Below, one piece after another: positions 1 to 6,061 of a stretch of DNA of 11,630 nucleotides. The notes beneath the pieces are model-generated. The model made no database searches. It was not told the origin of the DNA and saw only the letters and a program-made list of their open reading frames with translations. Numbering within the stretch: position 1 is the stretch's first letter; the number at the start of each line of letters is the position of its first letter. Source of the stretch: CAZOZP01 sp964584325 (lineage in GTDB: Bacteria > Bacteroidota > Ignavibacteria > Ignavibacteriales > Melioribacteraceae); assembly GCA_964584325.1 (NCBI GenBank), contig CAZOZP010000084.1, positions 1-11,630 on the forward strand, in the 5' to 3' direction. The translations under genes were made by a program, and so were the position numbers.

Positions 1-906
1 GATTGGAAAAGATTCTCTGTACACTATCTGTTCTTTCAATTTTACTTCTACATCTAGTTTTGCAATACCAGAAAAACTTTTAGGAAGTGGTAAAGTTTTC
101 GGGTAATTGTTAGTACTGAATGAATATTTTGTAGTATTTATAATCCCAGAAGTGTTAAAAGAATCAAAGATTTGCAACTTAAAATCAATGGAACCAAAAT
201 CATAAAATGTTCTTCTTGGATCAATTTTCAACTCAATTATTTTTGAAGTATCTGGGTAAATACACCATTCGGCAATATCACCAAATACCTCATCAACTTT
301 TTCCCTAAGAATAGACTCAGCGTTTTCTTTTTTAATTAGCTTTCTGTAAAGTCCCCATTCTCCATCTCCCTGTTCTATCTTATAAATTATAATATTTTCC
401 CCGGATTTTAACTTAACAAGATTCATATCATTATGTCGCATAACACCACGACCTTTGTGCATAGTAAATATAGAATCGCCATTAACCCAAATTGATAATC
501 CGTCATCAGATCCGGTTGAAAGTATTTTTTCGACTGGCTCTTTTTCCTCAAAAATCTCAGCTACATAAACAACTTTATTTTTATTGTCGCCAAAATAATT
601 ATTAAAATTTATTACAGAATCCGTATCTGAAATCAATTGCCAATTGAGTGATGTAATTTTCTTTAAGTTTTCCAATCCCTCCGGCTTGAAATGTTCATCT
701 TTAATTAGTCCAGGATTAAAATGATTTTTAAAAAATCCCTCACAGGTCTCATCATGAATCAGAAGATCGGGTTTGAGCCCATACTTATTTACTTTTGTTT
801 CAGAAATTAAAACTGTCTTTCCTGATACTTTATGTGTTTCCTTGCACCCTGAAAACAGGCACAGAAGAATTCCAAGGTTTAGCAATGAGATAAAAATAAT
901 TTTCAT
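1..906 (-). CDS. Lipoprotein with jelly-roll-like domain (C-terminus outside window)
   Basis: Reading from an ATG at 904-906, an uninterrupted frame of 302 codons runs off the left edge, so the C-terminus is missing. Residues 1-21 form a lipoprotein signal: a basic start, a hydrophobic stretch, then FSG-C with Cys21 as the probable lipidated residue, followed by charged residues (KE) as in Bacteroidota surface lipoproteins. Residues about 85-190 contain GSDDGLSIWVNG followed by an arginine-rich turn and a K-x-GENIIIYKIEQG strand. This resembles the carbohydrate-binding-like or PA14-like jelly-roll modules placed ahead of esterase, peptidase or glycosidase domains in Bacteroidota. A catalytic domain could lie beyond the edge; none is visible here. 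Likely envelope-attached; substrate unknown. Upstream is a 130-bp AT-rich spacer with no clear Shine-Dalgarno sequence. I am sure it is a gene and fairly sure it is a lipoprotein; the domain call is from motif memory only. Confidence 0.8.
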   Translation of the reverse strand, partial: MKIIFISLLNLGILLCLFSGCKETHKVSGKTVLISETKVNKYGLKPDLLIHDETCEGFFKNHFNPGLIKDEHFKPEGLENLKKITSLNWQLISDTDSVINFNNYFGDNKNKVVYVAEIFEEKEPVEKILSTGSDDGLSIWVNGDSIFTMHKGRGVMRHNDMNLVKLKSGENIIIYKIEQGDGEWGLYRKLIKKENAESILREKVDEVFGDIAEWCIYPDTSKIIELKIDPRRTFYDFGSIDFKLQIFDSFNTSGIINTTKYSFSTNNYPKTLPLPKSFSGIAKLDVEVKLKEQIVYRESFPI

Positions 907-1029
907 TTTATAAAAAATAAATTGTATAATTAATAAACAAATATTGCTAAAGACAAAAATTCATATTTATTTAAACTCCAACTTATAAATTCCTACATTT
1001 TGTTTTTTTGAAATTTATTTTTTTAGTCG

Positions 1030-1060
1030 ATTTGTCATTATTTTTTCCCTAATGACAAAT
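1030..1060. repeat. 11-bp inverted repeat at the truncated end of the ABC fragment
   Basis: ATTTGTCATTA at 1030-1040 and its exact complement at 1050-1060 flank a 9-nt spacer. The last codons and stop of the ABC transporter stub (1038-1040) lie inside it. No T-tract follows on either strand, so it is not a classical intrinsic terminator. It may be a cryptic terminator, an operator, or a scar of the rearrangement that cut the transporter gene. Confidence 0.6.
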
Positions 1061-1214
1061 TCGTTATTAAGTCAACTGTTTCCTTAAAATACAATGGTAT
1101 ATTCAAATTTACCCAAAGACTGCAGGCTAACATCAGAAATACCAGTATTTCCTGTTTCCAGTATTTTCTCCAGTAAGGGAAAACGAATCGAAGTATTTCT
1201 TTAATGTCTTTCAT
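1038..1214 (-). pseudogene. N-terminal stub of an ABC exporter permease (58 codons)
   Basis: A short frame starts at the ATG 1212-1214, overlapping the last 14 nt of the MauE-like gene, and stops at 1038-1040. The peptide begins MKDIKEILRFVFPYWRKYW, then has one hydrophobic segment (about residues 22-40) and NIPLYFKETVDLI. This is the usual start of the type-1 ABC transmembrane domain of exporter subunits: amphipathic lead helix, TM1, then the P-L-x-x-K-x-x-V-D-L motif. Such proteins are about 580-740 residues long; only the first tenth is present. Neither other frame downstream continues the family sequence, so this is a real truncation, not a simple frameshift. The overlap with its neighbour suggests a former operon in which a MauE-like protein was coupled to an exporter. 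The short length makes this an inference, though the match of order and spacing is good. Confidence 0.65.
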
Positions 1215-1638
1215 TTATTACAGACTTCTTCTTAATTACAAATACCATTACCGATAGTCCAAGCAAAATCGCGTTTCTCATTATTAGTTCCTTGCCGCTT
1301 GAAAGCAAACTTACACTTCCAAAACAACCGCAGTCCAAATCTGATCCTTTGTAAAACAGATAAATACTGAAAAGCAAGAAAAACGAGAAACAAGCTATAG
1401 ATGCAAGAATACCTTTTTCGGGATAAAACCGGAAGAGCAGTATAAATGCAAGCATTAATTCTGCAATGCAAATTGATGCAATTAAGAAAATTGACAAATC
1501 TGAATTTATCCCTAATACTTTATCCATTAAATACACGGATTTCGATGGATCATACAGCTTTAATGCTCCGCTTAATATAAAACATATTCCGAGAAATATT
1601 TCCGCTATTCTGCTAATATTTAATTTTCGAATAATCAT
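1201..1638 (-). CDS. MauE/DoxX-family redox-associated membrane protein
   Basis: The 145-residue product has four predicted membrane helices (about residues 10-28, 47-70, 78-96 and 121-136) and a DCGCFG motif at 102-107 between helices 3 and 4. This is the four-helix MauE/DoxX architecture, where the paired cysteines are thought to pass electrons for disulfide formation or reduction in exported proteins. It acts in the inner membrane. Members of this family in Bacteroidota often sit beside peptide exporters, and here the next frame is the beginning of an ABC exporter that overlaps its 3' end by 14 nt. The physiological partner is not identifiable because the exporter is truncated. The start at 1638 has AGGA only 2 nt upstream, so the ribosome-binding site is poor, but the N-terminal sequence fits the family. 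I am confident of the family, not of the substrate. Confidence 0.8.
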   Translation of the reverse strand: MIIRKLNISRIAEIFLGICFILSGALKLYDPSKSVYLMDKVLGINSDLSIFLIASICIAELMLAFILLFRFYPEKGILASIACFSFFLLFSIYLFYKGSDLDCGCFGSVSLLSSGKELIMRNAILLGLSVMVFVIKKKSVINERH

Positions 1639-1686
1639 CTTCCTGAAAATCTTTTTGCTAAAACTACTATAAATATTTTCACAAAT

Positions 1687-1740
1687 AAATAGGGAGATGT
1701 CCCCTATTTCTTAGGGATTGTTCCCTATATTAATGGGAAC
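1687..1740. promoter_or_regulatory. Chain of alternating TAGGG/CCCTA dyads upstream of the MauE-like gene
   Basis: Four overlapping perfect inverted repeats occur in 54 bp: AAATAGGG-N7-CCCTATTT (1687-1709), CCCTA-N5-TAGGG (1702-1716), TAGGGA-N4-TCCCTA (1712-1727) and GTTCCC-N9-GGGAAC (1720-1740). Neighbouring pairs share arms, so the hairpins exclude one another. The site lies between the recovered 3' end of the response-regulator gene (stop 1755-1757) and the MauE-like start (1638). It could be a multi-site operator, a terminator after the regulator, or an attenuator. No strong T-tract follows. The pattern is seen directly; its role is inferred. Confidence 0.5.
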
Positions 1741-1754
1741 GCATCAAGCAAATG

Positions 1755-1815
1755 TTAATAGTAAGTTAAGCGGTAATTAAACCATCTTACAACATTTGTA
1801 TGATTACGTTTTATC
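1755..1815 (-). other. Probable displaced C-terminus of the response regulator
   Basis: On the minus strand from 1814 the frame reads IKRNHTNVVRWFNYRLTYY and stops at 1755-1757. LuxR-type helix-turn-helix domains normally continue past the KLG at the end of the recognition helix with about 15-20 residues of the pattern x-K-N-R-x-x-V-V-x-x-A, and this peptide has that shape. It is separated from the rest of the regulator only by the G/C homopolymers and N gap, so it is most likely the true end of that gene. This would give a protein near 215 residues, the usual NarL/FixJ size. The joining frame cannot be proven from this sequence. Confidence 0.5.
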
Positions 1816-1943
1816 GGGGGGGGGGGGGGGGTAATTTTGTTTAATTTATCGGTATATATTATAGAANNNNNNNNNNCGCCCCCCCCACCCCTCCACCCCC
1901 CCGCCCCCCCCCCCGCCCCCCCCCCCCCCCCCCCCCCCCCCCC
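1816..1943. other. Assembly gap with G/C homopolymers and a duplicated flank
   Basis: This stretch holds a run of 16 G (1816-1831), a 35-nt segment (1832-1866), ten N (1867-1876) and an almost pure C tract (1877-1943) with a few interspersed A, T and G. The 35-nt segment repeats 1944-1978 with five mismatches, mostly A/T on the left against C/G on the right, and carries a stop in the regulator frame. The pattern fits two contig ends that overlap but were not merged, with low-quality homopolymer sequence. The residues it would encode, a long glycine run, should not be taken as biology. Confidence 0.85.
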
Positions 1944-2527
1944 AACTTGTGTTTAATTGATCGGTATATATTATCGAATGTCTTTACACTTATAAATAAT
2001 TTTTCTGCGATTTCTTTTCTTCCTAAACCGGACTTAATCATATCATAGATCGTCTTTTCCCTCCTTGTAAATAGATCCGGATTATTTGCAGCCAGATTTA
2101 TCTCTGCCGGAAGAATAGATTTTCTATAAAAATACTTTCCTTTATAAATGCTTTGAAGCGCATAAAAAAGCAAATCTGTTGATGAATCTTTGCATACAAT
2201 CCCCATTGCACCCAGTTCCAGGCAGTCCCGGAATATTTCATCGCTATAATCGCAAGTAAGAAAGCAAGTATGTTTGAATCCGGTAGCTTTATGAAGTATG
2301 CCTATACTGTTAAACCAAATTCTGCTATCAGAACTCAACTCGGTTAAAATAACATCCGGTTGATGTGAATTAAACTCTCGGAGAAGCTCATTCTGTTCAG
2401 TTACAGTTGAGACAACTATAAACTGTTCATTCAGTTTGAATAATTCAGATAACGCTCTGCAGAGAAGTTTATGGCTGAAAGCAAGCATAATCCTGATTTT
2501 GTTTTTATCATCCATATTATTGCCCAT
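1943..2527 (-). CDS. NarL/FixJ-type response regulator with degenerate receiver (3' end in gap)
   Basis: About 195 residues are readable before the homopolymer. Residues 11-130 form a receiver-like domain and 151-195 a LuxR-type helix-turn-helix (FTRREKTIYDMI, GRKEIAEKLFIS, VKTFDNI, KHKL), so it is a cytoplasmic DNA-binding regulator. The receiver is atypical. The acidic pair expected at the end of beta-1 is F17-S18, and the position of the phosphorylated aspartate, in PDVILTEL, is Glu63. T91 and Lys113 are retained. Classical phosphotransfer therefore looks unlikely; Glu may mimic the phosphorylated state, or activity may be phosphorylation-independent. No histidine kinase is in the window. 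The start at 2527 has no Shine-Dalgarno sequence and Met5 is an alternative. The 3' end is lost in an assembly gap and probably resumes at 1815-1755. A TACCCCT heptamer at 2570-2576, upstream of the start, resembles a NarL half-site, but this is weak. Confidence 0.8.
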
Positions 2528-2663
2528 AATCTTACAAATAATAACACTCAGGCAATATTAATAAATAAGTACCCCTATAGCAAGATGTTTCTTGTTCATA
2601 TATTTTATTAGCCGGAAAGAATCGGGATTTTCAACATAGATTGATTATTCAGGTAAGTCTGTT

Positions 2664-2924
2664 AAGATTCCGCTCCTACGGAGCTACCATCAGTTTTTGT
2701 TTCATCTTGTTACTGAGATTTCGCTCCTACGGAGCTGTTTCATCTGTGTTATCATAATCCGTTTCATCTCGCAGAGACGCATCTCTACTTTGTTACCCGT
2801 TACCCTGTTACTTTCTTAATCTGCCTTCGAGAGCCTCAGGCACCGTGCACTTTACGCCTGCCCCAACTCTGTTACGCTTCACGCTTCACGTCTTGTCCAC
2901 AGAGCTTAAGCTGCGGCATCTTTT
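2664..2924. repeat. Repeat block A: three REP-like hairpins plus a shared spacer
   Basis: Two forward copies of a 22-nt hairpin element, with core GCTCC-TAC-GGAGC, are at 2664-2685 and 2715-2736. A reverse, diverged copy is at 2901-2924. Between them, 2737-2845 is a degenerate duplicate of 6391-6511, sharing stretches such as CTTTCTTAATCTGCC and GAGAGCCTCAGGCACCG. No plausible gene is present in this roughly 400-bp spacer upstream of the ATPase gene. Confidence 0.8.
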
Positions 2925-2926
2925 CG

Positions 2927-2983
2927 TTATTGCCTTGGATTTATGAGAATTTTATCATATTATTGCCTTGGATTTATGAGAAT
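2927..2983. repeat. 33-bp-period direct duplication just before the ATPase gene
   Basis: A 24-nt sequence with core TTGCCTTGGATTTATGAG occurs at 2927-2950 and again at 2960-2983, with a 33-bp period. The second copy ends 3 nt before the ATG at 2987. The frame stays open through both copies because the period is a multiple of three, giving PWIYEN twice. An upstream TTG start at 2930 is formally possible, but the family N-terminus begins at 2987, so I treat this as 5' untranslated or operator sequence. Confidence 0.75.
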
Positions 2984-2986
2984 AAT

Positions 2987-4306
2987 ATGTATATCAAAAG
3001 GACTATAGATTCTGAACTTCAGAAATGGAAGTTAGAAAGAGACCGCAAGCCTCTGCTTATAAGAGGCGCCAGACAGGTCGGGAAAACAAAAACCATCAGA
3101 AACTTTAGCTCCGGATTTGAAAATACAATTGAAATTAACTTCGAAGAAACTCCCGACATTAAAAAAGTTTTTGAAGGGAATCTTTCTCCGGATACAATCT
3201 GTGAAAATCTATCTGCATTTTATGGAACCGCAATTATTCCCGGTAAGACACTTCTGTTTTTGGATGAAATTCAGCAATGTCCGCAAGCCATAGCTTCTCT
3301 AAGATTTTTTTATGAAAAGATGCCGGCGCTTCATGTTATTGCCGCCGGTTCTCTTTTGGAATTCGCACTGAAGGAAATACCGACATTCGGTGTGGGCAGA
3401 ATCAGATCATTGTTTATGTATCCGCTTAGTTTTAAGGAATTTCTTTTAGGCGCCCGCGAGGATAGATTGCTGGATATAATTAAACAATCGAATTCATCCT
3501 ACCCGCTAAATGATGCTTTGCATAAAAGAGCCGTTGAACTTGTTCAAAAATTCATTTGCCTCGGCGGTATGCCGGAAGTAATTGCATCGTATCTGGAAAC
3601 AGCCGATATAAATAAATGCCAAAAGCTGCTGGATGATTTGGTTATTTCACTTCAGGTTGATTTCGCTAAGTACAAAAAGAAAGCGCCGGTATCGAGAATA
3701 AATGAAGTATTTCAGTCAGTTGTTAATCAGGCGGGACAAAAATTTGTGTATTCAAAAACTTGTGTTCAGGCAAATCATCAGCAGGTTAAAGAAGCACTGC
3801 AACTTCTTATTACCGCGGGTCTTGTTATTCCTGTAACTCATACTCAGGCAAATGGTTTCCCTTTGGGCGCAAGAGCAAATATTCAGAAACAGAAGATGAT
3901 ATTGTTTGATACTGGAATTTTTCAGAGAATAATGAAGTTAAATCTTGCAGATTTTTTATTGTCAAACGACTTTAATGCAATTAATAAAGGAAATATTTCG
4001 GAGCAATTTGTTGGCTTGGAAATACTTAAAAACACTTCCTGTTATGATAATCCTTCTATGTTCTATTGGCATAGAGAGGCTAAAAACAGCAACGCTGAAG
4101 TTGACTATGTAATTCCCGGCACTGAAGGAATTATTCCTGTTGAAGTAAAAGCAAATACAAAAGGTTCTATGCAGAGCTTATACCTGTTCCTCGAAGAAAA
4201 AAAACTTGAAAAAGGAATTCGCATCTCAAATGAAAACTTTTCGAGTTATGATAGAATTGATGTTTACCCTCTTTACGCAGTCGGAAACATCCATATAAGA
4301 GAATAA
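2987..4306 (+). CDS. AAA ATPase with DUF4143 (nuclease-like) C-terminal domain
   Basis: From the ATG at 2987 the product is 439 residues and starts MYIKRTIDSELQKWK, the normal start of this family. The N-terminal AAA_14 domain has Walker A GARQVGKT (27-34) and Walker B LLFLDE (89-94), followed by a sensor-like stretch AAGSLLEF (119-126). The DUF4143 region (about 200-400) ends in a restriction-endonuclease-like fold: Glu345, E-V-D at 371-373 and PVEVKA with E386-x-K388, the layout of a PD-(D/E)xK core. It is cytoplasmic and full length. The biochemical role of the family is not established; the genes are common, patchily distributed and often found with toxin-antitoxin and defence genes, as here. 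The gene follows a repeat block and is transcribed alone. No Shine-Dalgarno sequence is evident. The family call is firm; nuclease activity is inferred from motifs. Confidence 0.92.
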   Translation: MYIKRTIDSELQKWKLERDRKPLLIRGARQVGKTKTIRNFSSGFENTIEINFEETPDIKKVFEGNLSPDTICENLSAFYGTAIIPGKTLLFLDEIQQCPQAIASLRFFYEKMPALHVIAAGSLLEFALKEIPTFGVGRIRSLFMYPLSFKEFLLGAREDRLLDIIKQSNSSYPLNDALHKRAVELVQKFICLGGMPEVIASYLETADINKCQKLLDDLVISLQVDFAKYKKKAPVSRINEVFQSVVNQAGQKFVYSKTCVQANHQQVKEALQLLITAGLVIPVTHTQANGFPLGARANIQKQKMILFDTGIFQRIMKLNLADFLLSNDFNAINKGNISEQFVGLEILKNTSCYDNPSMFYWHREAKNSNAEVDYVIPGTEGIIPVEVKANTKGSMQSLYLFLEEKKLEKGIRISNENFSSYDRIDVYPLYAVGNIHIRE

Positions 4307-4314
4307 CATTAAAT

Positions 4315-4383
4315 TATCTGAACCCGGATTTATTGGATTTGAGATTTTACCGCAAAAGCACGAAAGACTTTTCCGCATTTCAT
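4315..4383. repeat. Dispersed repeat D downstream of the ATPase gene
   Basis: About 69 bp starting at TATCTGAACCCG resemble 6525-6592. Shared pieces include ATTTATTG, GAGATTTT, CACAAAAG-like and AAAGA-TTTTTCG-like segments in the same order. Apart from this and the hairpin at 4473-4493, I see no gene in 4307-4543. Confidence 0.65.
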
Positions 4384-4472
4384 CACGCATTAAATCGAAA
4401 ACTATTATAATTTAGCTTCAGAAATTCTTATATAGACTTTTATCTGCCACTTGTTTTCCTAAAACCTAATCT

Positions 4473-4493
4473 ACTGGATTCCTGAAATCCAGT
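4473..4493. repeat. 8-bp inverted repeat upstream of the MNT gene
   Basis: ACTGGATT at 4473-4480 and AATCCAGT at 4486-4493 form a perfect dyad around CCTGA. It sits 50 bp before the chosen MNT start and has no T-tract. A toxin-antitoxin operator is a reasonable guess, because these operons are usually autoregulated from palindromes near the promoter, but nothing else supports it. Confidence 0.5.
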
Positions 4494-4543
4494 GCTGAAT
4501 GAAACATTTTTTTGTATATTACTATAAACAAAACGAATTTTAT

Positions 4544-4867
4544 ATGCTTACAGATTCCGATTATCAACATATTAAAGAATTAAAATCTATTTTGAACTTG
4601 AAATACGGCAGTCTTATCACGAAGATTCTCTGTTACGGTTCAAGAGTTAAAACCCAAAACCAAAATACTGATTTTGATATTGCCATTATTACCTCCCGAA
4701 AACTTAACTGGGAGGAAGAAGACGATATTTCGGATGTACTTTTTTATTATGGGATGCAAAATGATATTTTGTTTGATGAAAAGTATTTTTCGGAAAAGGA
4801 ATTTACAGAGATTTACAGCTCTATGCCTTTTATTGCAGAAATTAAAGAATATGGAATTGCAATTTAA
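4544..4867 (+). CDS. MNT-type nucleotidyltransferase (antitoxin of HEPN-MNT pair)
   Basis: The 107-residue product is a minimal nucleotidyltransferase. It has the family signature YGSRVKTQNQNTDFDIAII, with GS at 32-33, the metal-binding pair D43-x-D45, and a possible third carboxylate at D74. In characterised HEPN-MNT systems the MNT protein neutralises the HEPN RNase by adding AMP to it, and the tiny size and position immediately before a HEPN gene fit that role. I chose the ATG at 4544 because MLTDSDYQHIKEL matches the usual family start. An upstream ATG at 4499 would add 15 residues rich in aromatic and basic amino acids that look unrelated. The stop is 2 nt before the HEPN start, indicating a two-gene operon. 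No Shine-Dalgarno sequence is visible. The glycine seen after the second basic residue in many MNT proteins is replaced, so catalytic competence is likely but untested. Confidence 0.85.
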   Translation: MLTDSDYQHIKELKSILNLKYGSLITKILCYGSRVKTQNQNTDFDIAIITSRKLNWEEEDDISDVLFYYGMQNDILFDEKYFSEKEFTEIYSSMPFIAEIKEYGIAI

Positions 4868-4869
4868 TT

Positions 4870-5280
4870 ATGAAAACAGTTTTGAAAGATATAGTTGCTT
4901 ATAGAATTAGAACGTCTTACGAAACGCTTAATGAAATTGAAGTTCATTTGCAGAACGGATTTTTGGCCACTGCGATGAACAGATTATATTATTCGGGCTT
5001 TTATATGATAAGCGCTTTGGCTTTAGTGGATAGATTTCCGACTACAAAGCATAAACAACTTATTGGATGGTTTAATAAGGAATACCTGAAAACCGGGATT
5101 ATAGATCCGGAAAAAGGTAAAATACTACGCAAAGCCTACGAAAGAAGGCAGTCTTCGGATTACCACGATTTTGTTACGCTCACGAAACGTCAAATTGAAG
5201 AATACTATTCAAAAATGATAGTTTTTGTAAATGTTGTTGAAAAAGTAATTCAGCAAAAATTAAAAACTGAATCTGCTTAA
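4870..5280 (+). CDS. HEPN-domain protein (probable RNase toxin)
   Basis: The product is 136 residues and all-helical in character. NRLYYSGFY (37-45) is the conserved first-helix motif, KHKQLIGWFNKEYLKTG (60-76) the middle segment, and RRQSSDYHDF (92-101) contains the R-x5-H arrangement (R93, H99) that forms the RNase active site in HEPN dimers. This is the UPF0332-like HEPN branch rather than the shorter HepT/DUF86 form. Cytoplasmic; expected to cut RNA when free of its partner. The gene begins 2 nt after the MNT stop, so the pair is translated from one message, antitoxin first. All motif residues are intact, so the module looks functional. The alternative is a non-toxic HEPN-MNT pair, since some act as nucleotidyltransferase substrate partners only. 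Confidence 0.88.
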   Translation: MKTVLKDIVAYRIRTSYETLNEIEVHLQNGFLATAMNRLYYSGFYMISALALVDRFPTTKHKQLIGWFNKEYLKTGIIDPEKGKILRKAYERRQSSDYHDFVTLTKRQIEEYYSKMIVFVNVVEKVIQQKLKTESA

Positions 5281-5561
5281 GTTTTTATTGCTTAATATTA
5301 AAAATTTCGTTGCACTGAAATATCATTGCATTCACACCCTACTAACTTCCTGGTCGTATCGTTTTTATTCACGCTTAGTTTTGTTATGTAACCATTACCG
5401 TAAATTTTACCACGGAATACTAAGTAACGCAGTACTTTTCAATATTTCATTAACCATCAAGCATTGCATATTTTTAGTTTATTGTTTATTTTTTGAATAA
5501 TGGCGTAAGTTGTTGGTACTAAAGTTTTTTCATTTATATCATCTAAGCAAAAGGACATAAT
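5281..5561. other. Intergenic region between the HEPN and hicB genes
   Basis: This is AT-rich sequence without a convincing gene. A 70-codon open frame at 5288-5500 has no ribosome-binding site and a composition of translated AT-rich noncoding DNA. A short CCACGGAATACTAAGTAACG stretch is reminiscent of worn intergenic repeats. The hicB promoter should lie in the last 100 bp; I could not place it with confidence. AAGGA at 5551-5555 is the hicB Shine-Dalgarno sequence, 6 nt before the ATG. Confidence 0.5.
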
Positions 5562-5786
5562 ATGTTTACATATAAAATTCATCTGCATAAAGAACCTGAA
5601 GGCGGTTATACAGTTACCGTGCCCTCTCTTCCCGGATGTATTACTTATGGGAATGATATTGATGAAGCATTAAAGATGGCAAAGGAAGCCGTTGAACTTT
5701 ATATTGAAGAATTAAAAAGCAGAGGAGAATCTATACCTGATGACAGCAATACACTTGAATATTCTCTAACTCTTCAGGCAGTATGA
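5562..5786 (+). CDS. hicB: HicB-family antitoxin
   Basis: The 74-residue product is a short HicB: EGGYTVTVPSLPGCITYG (13-30) is the hallmark beta-hairpin of its degenerate RNase H-like fold, and DIDEALKMAKEAVELYIEEL (32-51) is the following helix. It lacks the C-terminal ribbon-helix-helix or HTH domain of longer HicB proteins, which is common in this short class. It should bind and block HicA and may help autoregulate. An AAGGA Shine-Dalgarno sequence lies 6 nt upstream, one of the clearest in the window. Its TGA overlaps the hicA ATG in an ATGA, so the two are translationally coupled, with the antitoxin first. Because hicA is frameshifted, this may be an antitoxin left without an active partner. 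Confidence 0.9.
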   Translation: MFTYKIHLHKEPEGGYTVTVPSLPGCITYGNDIDEALKMAKEAVELYIEELKSRGESIPDDSNTLEYSLTLQAV

Positions 5787-5979
5787 ACCTTAGTCCGAAA
5801 CACCTGATTAAAATACTTGAACAAAACGGATTTATATTCAAACGTTCCAAAGGATCTCATCAGCTATATTATAATCCGGCCACAAATAAACAGTTATTGT
5901 TCCTGTTCATTCAGGCTCTGATCTCAAGAAAGGAACATACCTGGCAATTCTCAAGCAGGCAGGAATTGATCCAGAATAA
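5783..5979 (+). pseudogene. hicA: HicA mRNA interferase toxin, disrupted by a -1 frameshift
   Basis: From the ATG at 5783 the first 37 residues are canonical HicA, ending at Gln37 (5891-5893), with the catalytic histidine in the KGSHQLYYNP motif (H26). The original frame then leaves the family and would run to 6034. In the -1 frame from 5893 the missing part is present: VIVPVHSGSDLKKGTYLAIL followed by KQAGIDPE and a stop at 5977-5979. Joined, they give a normal HicA of about 65 residues. The simplest reading is loss of one base at CAG-TT around 5891-5895, either a real inactivating mutation, as is common in toxins, or an assembly error. Homologues bind and cut mRNA on the ribosome. The start codon overlaps the hicB stop. 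The region after 5979 is not coding. Confidence 0.88.
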
Positions 5980-6061
5980 AAAACATTTTGAGTTTTCACA
6001 CATGTTCTTCAGCGCCGTAGGTGCGAAATGTTAATAGTACTATATAAACTCCATTATCTTT

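Noticed and set aside
1030..1060. Classical rho-independent terminator
   Set aside because: The stem is AT-rich and neither strand has a T-tract after it, so I list it only as an inverted repeat.
1859..1943. Glycine-rich C-terminal tail of the response regulator
   Set aside because: It is the translation of the C/G homopolymer next to the N gap and is most likely a sequencing or assembly artefact.
5288..5500. 70-codon open frame after the HEPN gene
   Set aside because: No ribosome-binding site, no recognisable motif, and a composition of translated AT-rich noncoding DNA.
5783..6034. 83-residue HicA-like protein in a single frame
   Set aside because: Residues after 37 do not fit HicA; the proper C-terminus is in the -1 frame and stops at 5979.
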